From: Agrocybe praecox
Taxonomy: Eukaryota > Basidiomycota > Agaricomycetes > Agaricales > Agrocybaceae
Length of the DNA: 64,000 nt
Direction of reading: 5' to 3'
NCBI GenBank assembly: GCA_964017145.1
Contig: OZ024849.1
Coordinates: 1,054,001 to 1,118,000 of the forward strand
Of this stretch, positions 45,309 to 56,881 are shown in pieces; the stretch's first letter is position 1, and every line of letters starts with the position of its first letter. Under the pieces are notes generated by a model. The model was not told where the DNA came from, ran no database searches, and worked only from the letters and a program-made list of their open reading frames with translations. The position numbers and the translations under genes were made by a program.

Positions 45309-46446
45309 ACGTATATGTGTTAACGGTGTCTCACCAATCGTATGTGGAGGGAGGATCGGTACATTTTGTTCCAAGTGTTGTAAGCATCTATCCTATTTTC
45401 GCACTTCTACATGGTATTTACTTTTCGTATTACCCTTAGCTCTGTTCCCTCCTCCAAAATCGCGCCTTCAAGAAAGCCTTCATGTTGCATTTGAGGTGAG
45501 CCCTACTGGTTGCGTCACACAAGAATCATTAACTAATATTTTTTTACCTAGTGTGTCATAATAAATTCGAATCCAACTTTTTTTGTACACCATCGTTGTA
45601 TTTGAGTGCGTCCAACCGTCAACTGAACATCCAAGAATTATATACAGCAGAAATTCATGTTACCCCCACTGTCATTCACTCTGTCAGACTTTGGTTCTTT
45701 ACGTTTTATGTGCGGACGCAGAGGTGTATTCTCTCTATCCGTATCTCAATGACTTGATGCATGGACAAGAATGCCGCAGCATTGCTGGCCAAGGCTTATT
45801 CGTTTCGCCGATTTTTTCTACATAAGTGCTGACAATCGTAGGCTTCTTCCTGTGACGCCGGACTGCGTTAGTTTTCTATACTACAGATAGGAAATAACAA
45901 TATGCTCTTCCATTCAAGAAGACCATTTATCCAAATTGCGCTGTTATTGCGCCACCGCTTGAAGGCCTGAAGGCCTCATTTTTTACACCCCCACGTTCAT
46001 TCGCGTTCATCTTTTGTTTTGCGAAATTATATGTGCCTGGATTTTGAAGGTGCAAAGTGGGATGATTTTTCCTTTTGTTACGTGCCTCTCTTTTGTATAG
46101 GGCTGTTAAATTACCTACCCATACGTGGCCCTACGATATGTAATAATTCCTGCGGCACGAACGTCTGATTTGCTTCGAGCCGAAACACACCGTCTGAAAC
46201 TTCTAGTTTTATTGAAACAGTCATCCACTACAAGCTAGGAATTCCGAATGACACCGTCCCTACATACGCCAAGCAGAAAGGAATCAGGATGGAAGCCGAC
46301 AATGCCGAAGTGCTGACAAAGACACGCGTTTGTTTTCCTCAAGTTACGCCTCGTGGTTCATTTTGTGTGTCTTCCAAGACCCTTTTTATTTCTCATCCAC
46401 ATACCTCCACGATTTACTCCTGGCCGTTGTGTGATCCATCTCCAGC
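45309..46446. other. No gene seen between mago nashi and the kinase
   Basis: Several short frames without family resemblance. Splice-like signals near 45490-45550 do not join into a gene. Confidence 0.5.
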
Positions 46447-47708
46447 ATGGACTATACAACATTCGCTGGAAAATATCGCCTGGAAGAGGAGATAGCCAAT
46501 GGAGGATGTGGTGAGGATCATCACTTATGGCACTTCTCCTAACGGGACTCTCAAGGCGTTTTTTTTCCCTTTAGGCACTGTATTTTTGGGTGTGCATACT
46601 GTAGCTGGCAAGGAGGTTGCGATAAAGCTCGAACCTGCTGTTGCGGGTCACAGTCCTTTGAAGCAGGAATCGAAAATCTACAAGACTCTTATGGGTGGTA
46701 CAGGGGTTCCATGGATTATGTGGTCTGGACGTCAGGGCGATTACAATGTTATGATCATCGACCTCCTTGGTCCATCTCTAGAAGATCTCTTCAAAAGGTG
46801 TAACCGTCATTTTTCTCTGAAAACCGTATTGCTTTTGGCTGACCAGCTGGTATGTGTGCAATCTGCTCTACCCCGCATTGCTGTGTGGGACCGTCGAGTT
46901 CTAAACTACTCGTTTCTTTCATATCAGATATCCCGAATCGAGTTCATTCACACAAACTCTATCGTTCATCGCGATATCAAGCCTGCTAATTTCGTCATGG
47001 GCACAGGCAAAGCAGCACAAATGGTCAATGTCATCGATTTTGGGCTCGCCAAAAAGTTCCGTGACTCTCGGACGTCGAATCACATTCCCTACAAGCAGGA
47101 CGACTTCCACGGTGTGGGGACCTCGTTGTTTGCCGCCATCAACACACATCTTGGCGTTGGTGAGTTGTCTTCCGATATTTATCAGGGCCGTTCGACTAAT
47201 AATCTGTTTTCTCGTAGAATCCTCTCGTCGGGATGACCTCGAATCGCTGGCGTACATGCTCATATACTTTATTCGCGGAACCCTTCCATGGCGGAAAGTT
47301 CGAGCACCTCAAGAGGCGCCCCAAATTCCGGACGCATCCCCCTCGGAGCAGGAGCACGCCCGGAAACACTACAATCCCGTCTCTGCAACGTGGGACCTCA
47401 TTCGTGATGCGAAAATTGCCAACGAAGAACTTTTGACACTAGGACTTCCTCCTGAATTCGATGTTCTTTATCGATATGCTCGGAGTCTAGAATTTGATGA
47501 TTTACCGGATTACGAAGGTCTCAGGAACCTTTTCAGGGGATTGGCCGAGCGTGTTGGCGTTGAGTATGATGGTGTTTTTGATTGGACGGTTCCAGCAAAG
47601 AGTACGGGTAGCGGTCACAATAAGCGCAGCGCAAGCGAAGGCGGTGATAATGGAAGTGGAAGTGGTGGACGCCGGTATTGCGAAGCATGCAATGCCAGGA
47701 GAAGATGA
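46447..47708 (+). CDS. Casein kinase 1-like protein kinase, divergent
   Basis: Four exons (46447-46510, 46575-46849, 46928-47159, 47218-47708) give 353 residues. Kinase motifs: glycine loop NGGCGTVFLG, Lys in GKEVAIKLEP, HRDIKPANFVMG, VIDFGLAKKFRDSR, and SSRRDDLESLAYMLIYFIRG. YNVMIIDLLGPSLEDLF and FSLKTVLLLADQ are diagnostic of casein kinase 1. Differences from typical CK1 are the loop GTARYASINTHLG, here GTSLFAAINTHLG, the metal-loop sequence KPDN, here KPAN, and a loose glycine loop. The tail is short, Gly/Ser-rich, and ends RRYCEACNARRR with two cysteines rather than a palmitoylation signal. It may be one of the expanded divergent CK1 copies seen in mushrooms; catalytic residues Lys, Asp (HRD) and DFG are kept. 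Confidence 0.9.
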
Positions 47709-48655
47709 CCGTATGCGGTGCACACAAAGTTAAGCGGATATGTCAGTCGTTCTCAATATGCGATGGAAAAGATATGCTAAATAATTGTTACAGCATTGCG
47801 ATAGCCTTCTTTAACTATGCCGCCTTGTGGTTGTTCGACGATGACTTATGCCATGAGCTCGCTAGTTTCGCGATGCGCGGTTCATGATTCCTTACACGCA
47901 AGTCCTCGACACCCAGTTTTATTATGGGAATTCTTGTTCTAAGCCCTCAACGCCGTCACTTTCGAACAAGTTTTCCATCTTCGTAACCTTCGGTCATTTA
48001 TTGGAACGAATATTGGGTTTGCTTTGCTTCACACAGCTCCCTTCCATTCTGTGAGCACTTTTAGTTCTTTATGAAGTATTCAAGCCATGCTGACAACTAA
48101 ACAGGACCCGCCGTGCTTATAGGCGCCAAAATTGCTTTCTCTCGCATGCTCTATAGCTGTCTTGTTTTCGTCCATGCTTTCGTTAAATAATTTCCTGGGT
48201 GTTTTTAAGATTTATGCCTAAACTAGAAGAGTGGCGTGTACATGTTATAATTACCTTTTGTACTTGTATACCTCGTGTAATACATCCTATGTCTTTCTTA
48301 CGCCTCCCTGTAAGAATGGCATCCAACTTGTTCAACCTGTTCCCGAAAAAGAAGCACGTTGTGTCCAAATTTGAAAGGAACTCCGACATTCGTTCATCCT
48401 GACTCTTTACCACTTCCATCGCCACACGGAGAACGCGTTGCAACACTCTTTCAACCTAGTATTAGCCGGTACTCGTATCATTCAGATTCTCGGGCCCTTC
48501 TTGACGCAGTACGTGGTTGTCTTCGTGTTCTTTACCTGAAACATACGTGAACTTGCCATGTCTTTCAGATATATTTATTCGCTACAAGCGGTCACAAATA
48601 ATTCATAGTTCCTTCTGCTTTTCGTGCTTTCTCTTTCCTCAAAATAATCACGACC
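47709..48655. other. No gene seen between the kinase and EAF3
   Basis: AT-rich sequence with only short open frames and no coherent splice chain. Confidence 0.55.
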
Positions 48656-50008
48656 ATGTCGACTGCGTCTGCTGCTGCTGCACCACTTCCAACTTTCGTT
48701 GAGCAAGAACGCGTCCTATGTTACCATGGTCCTCTCATCTATGAAGCAAAGGTTTTAAAGGCTAAAGACACCGATGAGAACGGTCCTCAATACCTGGTGC
48801 ATTATAAAGGATGGAAACAAACGTATGTTGATTATGTTCTTTTGAAAAGAGGCCCTCCAGAACGTCTGCTCCTCGGATTTTGGGGGAGAGGTCTTACATC
48901 GCTTGCTGCTTACTGAAGTCTTCTGTCGTTTTTTTTTTCATGGCAGCTGGGACGAATGGGTACCTGCGACCAGGCTCTTGAAAGTCACGGAAGAAAATCT
49001 TGCACTCCAAAAGAGGCTTCAACAAGCCAATCCTACGAATCCTCACGGGGGTTCAACAATTGCCAAGTTACAGAACAAATCTACTGCTGGGGGCAACAAA
49101 GACAATGCCAGTACGAGGGGAGCTGGAAGAAAAGAAGCTCAAGCACGGGGTACTAAGAGGGGCAGGGATGAGGTATGGTGCCTTTCATTCAAAATGCGTA
49201 TGCTGATAATAGCCGTGTTTTTTTTCTAGGATGACGGTAGCAAGAAACCTGAAATGAAGCTCAATGTACCTGAGATTCTAAAGACCATTTTGGTGGACGA
49301 CTGGGAAAATGTCACAAAAAACAATCAGGTATGTTTCACGATTTTTTCGTCAAGCAGGATGCCTCAAACATTGTTTAGCTCGTAACAATACCACGCTCGC
49401 TCAATGCTGCTACAGTTTTGGCAGAATTCGCCGAGTATGTCAAAGCAACCAATCCACCTCAGTATGCATGTTTTCTCTATCAGCTTTATGCTTGCTAATC
49501 GACAGTCACAGCCTCAAAGAGCCGGCGATGTTGACACAAACAGTTGTTGAGGGTTTACAGGCATATTTCGACAAGGCACTGGGCAGCAACCTATTATACC
49601 GCTTCGAAAGACCTCAATACGCCCACATCCGAAGAGAATATTGGACAGGTCCTCATGTGGTCACAGGATCAGAAAAAGAGATGAGCACCATCTATGGCGC
49701 AGAACATCTGCTTCGCATGCTTGGTAACGTCTTCTCCATTATGCTATATAACGACTATTTTCTCACAACTTGTTATATATATAGTGAGCTTACCTCAATT
49801 GATAGCTGGGACTTCATTGGACTCAGATTCTGTCGTCCTGATTCGCGACTATACCAACGAACTGATGACGTGCGCTTCCTCTTCCTTGCCATCTTCTACT
49901 TGTATCTGACAGGTTTTTTTTAGGTGGATGGCGAATGAGAAAGATCGAATATTCCAGCGACCGTATGAAAATGCCGCAGTGGACTATCAGAATGTTGCCA
50001 GGTCATGA
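48656..50008 (+). CDS. EAF3: EAF3/MRG15 chromodomain-MRG protein
   Basis: Subunit of the NuA4 acetyltransferase and Rpd3S deacetylase complexes that reads methylated H3K36. Seven exons (48656-48822, 48947-49172, 49230-49328, 49379-49461, 49506-49723, 49785-49869, 49924-50008) give 320 residues. The N-terminal chromo-barrel has [20 protein letters not shown] and [21 protein letters not shown] basic linker follows. The MRG domain has [60 protein letters not shown] and [12 protein letters not shown]. The end is [16 protein letters not shown]. Length and domain order are standard. Confidence 0.93.
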
Positions 50009-50668
50009 TTCTGATTCCTCGCGTTTATTTATTAATGCTACTTTTTCTTTGTACAATTACATTCTTGGGCTTGCATACATTTTTTCATCTTTAAATTTGT
50101 CTTGTTAGTCGTGGTAAACTACTGGTGATAACTCACTTCTGATTTCTACAGTATTGGCCTTTTTCACCAACAATGTTCAAACCTTGAGTTCGTTCTGCTC
50201 AATTCAATCTCCTTACTCACCACATAGGACCCTGTGAGTGGTACTGCGCTCATCGTGGAAGAATATGTACTGCCAAGTATTGAAATAGACCACTCAAGAG
50301 GACACGACTGTCCTTTGAACCGGAAGTTTTGGACCTAAACAGTGTCAAGTTACCCATACCATAGCTTTCTCTGGATCAGCTCACAGTGGCCCCCTAAACA
50401 AGTTTTATCTTTAACGACGGATATGGTGCTTATAACCAGCCTGTGGACTACCGTTAATGGCATTCTCAATTGGAAGTCACAATGGCACCTAAAGGCCTAA
50501 GGCCTAATGGCACACTCTTTATTACAAATAGGGGCTACTTCTCTGATGGCATCTTGGAGTGCAAAAGTAAATCCGCTTCGAATGACGCCTTTTTCTCGCG
50601 GCCTGTGGCTTTCGAATAAAAGGCATAGACATACTGTGCCTTTTCTTCCTTTCTCCCCAAGATTTAAC
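50009..50668. other. Intergenic; includes an open in-frame extension of the peroxiredoxin gene
   Basis: No separate gene. The frame of the peroxiredoxin is open back to an ATG at 50507. Confidence 0.55.
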
Positions 50669-51443
50669 ATGTCATCTGTTATTGCATCTGCTGCTCAGGC
50701 CGCTCACAGCGTAGCCGCCTCACTTCTTGCTACCGCCCAGATTCAGCCAGGAGCTTCTATTCCTGCCGCAGACGTTAAAGAGGACGCTCCAGATCAGCCA
50801 AAGCCTCTAGTCCTGACGGGCAAGAATGTCATTGTGCGTATAGGTATTGAAAACCTTGGTGTTGATAATTCGGCTGATTACATCGTCTGTATGGTAGATT
50901 GGCGTACCAGGCGCATTCACGACACCTTGCAATGGTCATATCCCACCGTTCATTGAAAAATACGACGAGTTCAAAGCAAAGGGTGTCAATGCAATCTATG
51001 TTGTCGCCGTCAATGATACATTTGTAACCAAGTATGTTGAACCTCTGGATAGGATCAATCCTTAGTCTAATGGATGACCGAAGCGCCTGGAAAGAGAAAT
51101 TGGCACCAAAAGGAACGCGTGAGTATCTAAACCTTCTGAGAAAAAGGGACACGTACACTAAGAATCAATGGAACATGTAGCTATTCATTTCATTGGTGAC
51201 GACAAGGCATCTTTCGTTGGGTCTTTGGGTCTTGTCTTCGACGCCTCAGGCCTCCTTGGAGGACCCAGGTCCAAGGTAGGATGCTTTCCATGCGTCTTCA
51301 GTGATTATTTAAAAGGTTAACGATGCCCATTGAAGCGTTTTGCCATTGTTACCAACGACGACAAGGTCGTATCCATCGCTGTCGAGGAGGCCCCTCCTAA
51401 TGTTACTGTCACCAGTGCTGCTTCCGTCCTTGCAAGCCTCTAA
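50669..51443 (+). CDS. Peroxiredoxin, PRX5/AHP1 type
   Basis: Thiol peroxidase that reduces hydroperoxides. Five exons (50669-50833, 50898-51031, 51084-51118, 51181-51275, 51336-51443) give 178 residues. The peroxidatic cysteine lies in GVPGAFTTPCNGHIPPFIEK. Further family segments are YDEFKAKGVNAIYVVAVNDT, IHFIGDDKASFVGSLGLVFD, GGPRSKRFAIVTNDDKVVSI and the end SAASVLASL. The ATG at 50669 gives a normal cytosolic or peroxisomal-type length. An in-frame ATG at 50507 would add 54 residues rich in Arg and Ser, which could be a mitochondrial presequence. There is no PTS1 tripeptide of canonical form at the C-terminus (ASL is a weak variant). Confidence 0.93.
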
Positions 51444-52115
51444 TTTCTCGGATGTCCCAGCATTCCAAGTTCAAAATTATGAGCCTATTACGCGCCCAAG
51501 AGTGCGAATAGAATTGTAATACTATATTCATAAGTATACAAAGCGAATTGTGTTGTGCGCAAATTGTGAAATCAATCAGTGTTAACCATAAAATCTTTCC
51601 CATCAGTCTTTTTATCTAATCTAATCTGGCTGGGACTTTCTCCGATGTGGCCAGATATAACCGCTTTTGGATTTTCACTTGGCGTTTCATGATTTCAGAG
51701 TCTGTCCAAATTTAATCACCTTGATCAAGGAGTCGATACATTTACATATGTCATGCGAATCACCACTTGTTGCTGAGTCCTGACCTTCGCTGACTCTGCA
51801 CAGAAAAAGTGTGAGTTCTTTCAGCTTTGACTTGCTGTGGTACTAAGTTTTGATAGGTCTACCGCCCCAACCAACCATTCTTTCTTTCCCCTATATTCTA
51901 CAGTAATACCCAGTAATACCAAGCTTGGCGTACATAGCCGTCAAGGAGAAATATCCCTTGAAACGCTGCCCCCCCCCATTAATATTGGCAAACATTCCTT
52001 TTCGCTATATAACGGCCATCTTGGAAATTTGGTGTCCTGAATCCTGATCGTTTCTTTTCTTCGCCATTGTTTCCTGCTTATACCTTACATTCTCTTCAAT
52101 ATTCAAGATAAAAGG
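51444..52115. other. Intergenic, promoter region of the GPI-type protein gene
   Basis: No gene. It contains the TATA-like element annotated separately and a run of nine C near 51970. Confidence 0.55.
52006..52012 (+). promoter_or_regulatory. TATA box
   Basis: TATATAA lies 104 bases upstream of the ATG at 52116, a fitting distance for a fungal core promoter with a short 5' UTR. Confidence 0.5.
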
Positions 52116-53466
52116 ATGAAGACCGACACACATCCACGCCTTATTGCCTTGTTGGCCACACTCGCTTCTCCAGTACTAGCTCAGACTAGTTTCCTGTATA
52201 AATGGCAATTCCAAGATACTGTGAGCCTGTTATTTCGTCGTTTATATTCCTTAGGTCTGACCTCACGCGGAACAGTCTCTGCAAACAACTATTCCAACCT
52301 GTGAACCTCTCAACGTAATCATCACCTCATTCGATACGACGACAAACAAGACGAAAGGCACTCCACCCTACTATATGACTGCTTATGCTATTGATGGTGT
52401 ACCCGCTACAACCTTGCTTGGAACGACGGAAGAAAATGCAAAATTCACGGTTACATATCCTGTTGGTGTGTTGTTGCATGCTACTTCTGCTTCCTGTTTC
52501 TGTCCATACTTAGATTTGTTTGTTGGATAGGCACAAAATTGTTATTGAGCGTCACAGACTCTCAAGGTAATCCGGGAGGAACTTTCGCTCCTATGACAGT
52601 TGCGGGTGAGTCAACCTTATGAGCATCAAATAATTTATGAAAATAAAAAATAAAAAAAACTATCTCTTTTATTTCTGTGTAAAAAGCTGGCAAGAGCACT
52701 TCTTGCACCGCTCAGCCTTCGAGCTTGTCAAATTTCAAACTGACTACGAACATCACCTCCGAAATATCGACTTGCGATCCCCTTGGACTGACGATATCTG
52801 GCGGCACCTCTCCGTATATAGTTTCTCTCGTCCCATCAAATGCTCCTGCGGTCACGAACGTCACCTTACCTTCAGGCGATGATGTGTATACGTACATTAA
52901 CAGAGCCAGTCCAGGTGGTGAATTAATCGGTAAGTAGTAGATCTGCGCTGTTAAGTATACACATACTCATTCGCCTTATATTCCTTAGTTGCGGTGAGCG
53001 ACTCGTAAGTCCCTTTATCGGTCGATCGATAGTCAGAGCGCAATTGAAATTATATCTAGGAATGGAAACTGGGCCTCTGGAACTCCTTTATTGGAAACTA
53101 CAGGTAAGCAACTCTCTGTTACTACTACTTTTTATGTGCGTGTAAGCATCGCCCTGAATCTGACTCAACATGTTTTTTCTAGGGGCTGCGGATACAACTT
53201 GCAACAACCTCGTCAGCTCGAGCAGTAAGAGTGCAGGTGGCTCGACTGGTGGCTCAAGCGACACAAACAGTTCCTCCACTGCAGTGCCAAATAGTACCTC
53301 CAAAAGTAATTCCCCGGCCACGACTGCTTCCTCGGGGACCACTACCTCCAGCGGAACTTCCTCATCATCCAATAACGGTAATGGGAGCAGCGGGAGCAGA
53401 AACAAGATACAAAAGAACCTCATCCTCGCAGCATGCATTGCCGTAGGCAGCCTCTTAGTACTATGA
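52116..53466 (+). CDS. GPI-anchored-type secreted glycoprotein, paralogue of the 37611-39422 protein
   Basis: The ATG at 52116 opens a signal peptide (LIALLATLASPVLAQTSFLY). Exons of 20-280 bases join in frame to an ectodomain with blocks TPPYYMTAYAIDG, LLLSVTDSQGNPGG, TCDPLGLTISGGTSPYIVSL, and AVTNVTLPSGDDVYTYINRA. The same blocks occur in the membrane protein 13 kb away. Here the chain then passes into a Ser/Thr/Gly-rich stalk (SSSTAVPNSTSKSNSPATTA) and ends in a hydrophobic tail, ILAACIAVGSLLVL, without cytoplasmic residues, as for GPI attachment. The Ser/Thr stalk would be heavily O-mannosylated. Similar secreted proteins are numerous in mushrooms. Function unknown. Confidence 0.87.
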
Positions 53467-55252
53467 AGAGGATGTAAAAACGGACAAGTCAACTCAACAT
53501 ACATTTACTACTGCCTCAAGAAATAGAAGATTCAGAATTTGGTTAACGAGACAATGGTCGTCTCTCGGGGTCAATCTATATACCGGTGATCATGTTCAAC
53601 AGGCAACACATCGATAAGTCGTGAGGTTGTGAGCACCGGGCGCTGATAGTTGCGGTAGCGTACTGTCTGTTGTTATATCTAACTTCTTCGATCATTAGCA
53701 ACCGTGATAGGGGGTCATTAATTTATTGCATTAACCTGGACAATTGGGTGGACTTGTGCTGCAAGAACTGATTAAGGCGTCTCCAAGTACACTGTATTCT
53801 ATTATAGTACTTTTAATTTGTAAGTTGTTAACCTTAACGCCTTGATAAAACGAAAATACCTCTTCAGTGAATGATCTTGCACCGGTGCCTTTCCCTCTCC
53901 GTACTTACCAGAGTTATCAGGATCTAGAATATTAATATAAGGACAGTTACCGTGCCAGTATTCGTCCTTCCGTCTCAATTGCGCATCCGGGCTCAGAGTG
54001 ACTGTTAATTGTTAGTTCAATTAAAGTTACAGAGGCTGTCCAGAGTATTGTACCCTATATGACTGGATATCAATATATGAATGCATGTTTAACTGGGGAC
54101 TTACAAGTAGTCGTCCAGAATTCTTCCTGGATCGAGTATTATCCGATAATCATTTGGTTCTGATTATCCGATTCGAAAATTGAATTCGTAATTCAGGAGA
54201 CTGAAGTCTTGTGTTTGAGCCAGGTGAATGATGTCCCTGAGGATGATTGGGGTCGTGTCTGGTCGTATATACGACCACAGATAGAGTACAGTCTCGACGC
54301 AACCCCGCAGCTAGTACCTTCAAATCCTCGATCATGTCCCAAACGGCCTAAGAATAAACTCCCGCGACGAAAGCCAGGTACACAGCAAGCGTACCCAAGA
54401 TAGCCCTACACGCGCTGCCATCGCAGCTAGTAGCTACAATGACGGGGCCAAGTACTATTTACTTACCTCCCAAAATCTACAATCATTGATGCATGATGGG
54501 TCCGTCGAACAATAGAGATACTTGGTTCACTGCCCAGCGACGCACGACTTGGTAGAACCTGGACTGAATATGCTGATGTCACGTCTATACGTTCGTTAAG
54601 ACAAGGAATCGGAGAGAGGATGACAGACTTGAGAACCGTACGATGGAGCCGGGTGGAGAGAGGATAAAGATCATTTCTCTGCAGTTGTTTCAGCATTGTG
54701 CATTTGCTGTTGGCCGAACCGGAGAGGTTGGGGCCTGGCTCCATCGAAGAGCTGACTAGACAATTTTATGGGCTACCGCTATAGTCGTACTACATTTGAC
54801 ACGATGACATTTCTGGTAAGCTTCAAGTTGACCTAGCGGGCCCGGAACATGTGTGGGGCTATTTATGGCGAAGATATTATAGGTGGTTTGGATTTTCTAA
54901 GTATAAAACCAAGGTCAAATAAGAATACTGTCGGTTGAGATCTGGCAGAGTGGGGTGGAAGATGGTGATGTTGTTTTTACAGAGATAGAATCAATGACGA
55001 GACGCCCACAAGGAGCGGAGAGTATCAAGGGTCCATCCGAAACGGGCATATCAACACCAAAAAAGGGAATTGGAAATGAGTTTCAGCAGGATCAGGATGC
55101 GGCGGTGTGACAAACGTGGTTACGCACCAACATATATGTAATCCTCCAATTTGTATACATACAGTTTCAACATTAGCCGACTCTAGTTCTTTTTCCCTAA
55201 TCCCCATCCCGGTCAGTAACAGTCTGCGACTGTCTGCAGTTTTACTCTCTCA
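53467..55252. other. Long intergenic region, no gene seen
   Basis: About 1.8 kb. The short frames on both strands (for example 54463-54744 minus) lack splice continuity and family resemblance. No obvious inverted repeat. Confidence 0.55.
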
Positions 55253-56881
55253 ATGTTCAGAGCCAAGAAGTTCAACTATCCCGACCTCGATGTCTTGGAT
55301 TCACCCTTGATGTCCCCAAACCCTCTCAGCGGCTTTCTCGGTAATGTTCCTGGCAGCGCCATCGCAGAGAGGATTTTCAATGACCCCGATTCTTGGGAGG
55401 ACACTGACGCCGATGATAGCGACTTTCCCGTTGATATCGACGGACAGGATCAACTTGTATGGCTCACGGAGGAAATAGAAAAATTTAAGGCAGGGATAGA
55501 CTCTGTTAGGCTTGAGGATTCCCCATCCACGCCAACTGACAAAGACAAAATGAGTCTGAGTCTCGTTCAGACTCCTACATCAGGTACTACACAGGCACTG
55601 GTACCAAAGAATCGCGTCTCTTTGATTAGAGGAGATGCCAATACGAGCTGGAAGGGTATCGGAAAGAAAGGCAACGTGCGACCCATTTCGCTGGCTGCAT
55701 TGTTCGAGCATTCCGACGACGATTTTTCGAGCGAAATTCAACAGCATTTGTCCAGAATCCTTGAGAGTGGCGGTATTCCACATCACATCCGTCCCATTCC
55801 ACATTCTTCGGCTCTTTCCCCACCGTCCACAAGTGGGTCAAGCAGTACTCTCGATACGCCTTTACACCTTCACACAGCCTCCAGTGCAGGAAGAAGCGGT
55901 TTGGAATCTCCCTCACCAATCAGCATTTATTCCGCCTCAGCAACCCTTAGCTTCCTGGAGTGGTACGGCATCTACCCAGACTCCCCACGGTTGGACTTGG
56001 CTGGGCGACGCATGCAACCTAAATCGGCACGCTTACAGGCACCCGTACTCCAGGTTCCCTCGCCCAGACATGTCACTCGACCTCCATCCTTACTAAGTTC
56101 AACAACTGTAGTAGAACCTTACGACAACCCGCCAGCCAAACGAGCTTCCTCTGTCCCACCTCCTGGTCTTGATGCCCCGTCCAATAATGTTAATAAGCCG
56201 GAGGAGCATCAGAGATCTGTTTCCCCTTCAGATATTCCCCGCTCTCTGTCCAGTCATGGATCAGAAAAACAGCCACAGGAACCTGTCCAACCTACTACGA
56301 TGGAGAGAGGACGCGCTTTGCACATAACAGCTCCCCCACCTTATACAAGGACTCCATCGCCTATACCCCCTCCCTCCCGCAGTAACTCAAGTTCAGTGAC
56401 GCCTGCCGTTTCCGGTCCACCGTCTAGGGCACCTTCTCGGGGTAACTCTGGATCCCAAGACTCAGTCCCCAGACGTTTGCCTTCTATCCCTCCGGAGACT
56501 CCAGCCAGCAATTCTCGACCAGCAACGCCCCCGCACTCCTTACCCCCAATTCCTTCACGGGCTCAATGCCACGCCGCAGCCTCAGTTGCACCTGTACCCG
56601 CACCATCAATACAAAAAAGTCGATCATCGCCCCCGCCTCCATCTCAGTCATCACGCGGGCCATCGCGGACTGCCTCGCCGGCACCTCCTGCAGTCGCGCG
56701 GGCATCATGCCCTGCGCAGTCTCTGGCAGCGCAAGCAGGGCCTCGTCCGGTCTCATCTATCCGCTCACCGCTTGGTGGACCTGCTGGGCCTCGTACACGA
56801 AGTCGAGCGAGTCACAACACAGCTCAGAACTCGACGACGATGGGCAATGTCGGCCATCGACCCCCTGTGCTGAGGCTGTAA
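55253..56881 (+). CDS. Uncharacterised disordered Ser/Pro-rich protein, 542 residues
   Basis: A single uninterrupted frame from ATG 55253 to TAA 56879-56881. The first 190 residues have some order-promoting sequence: MFRAKKFNYPDLDVLDSPLM, an acidic stretch SWEDTDADDSDFPVDIDGQD, and RPISLAALFEHSDDDFSSEI with EIQQHLSRILESGGI, likely a short helix. The remainder is Ser/Pro-rich with Arg-Ala-Pro-Ser repeats, like many scaffold or signalling proteins of basidiomycetes. I recognise no domain. The absence of introns over 1.6 kb is unusual beside its intron-rich neighbours, yet the long open frame makes it a credible gene. Confidence 0.8.
   Translation: MFRAKKFNYPDLDVLDSPLMSPNPLSGFLGNVPGSAIAERIFNDPDSWEDTDADDSDFPVDIDGQDQLVWLTEEIEKFKAGIDSVRLEDSPSTPTDKDKMSLSLVQTPTSGTTQALVPKNRVSLIRGDANTSWKGIGKKGNVRPISLAALFEHSDDDFSSEIQQHLSRILESGGIPHHIRPIPHSSALSPPSTSGSSSTLDTPLHLHTASSAGRSGLESPSPISIYSASATLSFLEWYGIYPDSPRLDLAGRRMQPKSARLQAPVLQVPSPRHVTRPPSLLSSTTVVEPYDNPPAKRASSVPPPGLDAPSNNVNKPEEHQRSVSPSDIPRSLSSHGSEKQPQEPVQPTTMERGRALHITAPPPYTRTPSPIPPPSRSNSSSVTPAVSGPPSRAPSRGNSGSQDSVPRRLPSIPPETPASNSRPATPPHSLPPIPSRAQCHAAASVAPVPAPSIQKSRSSPPPPSQSSRGPSRTASPAPPAVARASCPAQSLAAQAGPRPVSSIRSPLGGPAGPRTRSRASHNTAQNSTTMGNVGHRPPVLRL

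Noticed and set aside
54463..54744. 93-codon minus-strand frame
   Set aside because: Isolated, composition not protein-like, no support from splice sites.
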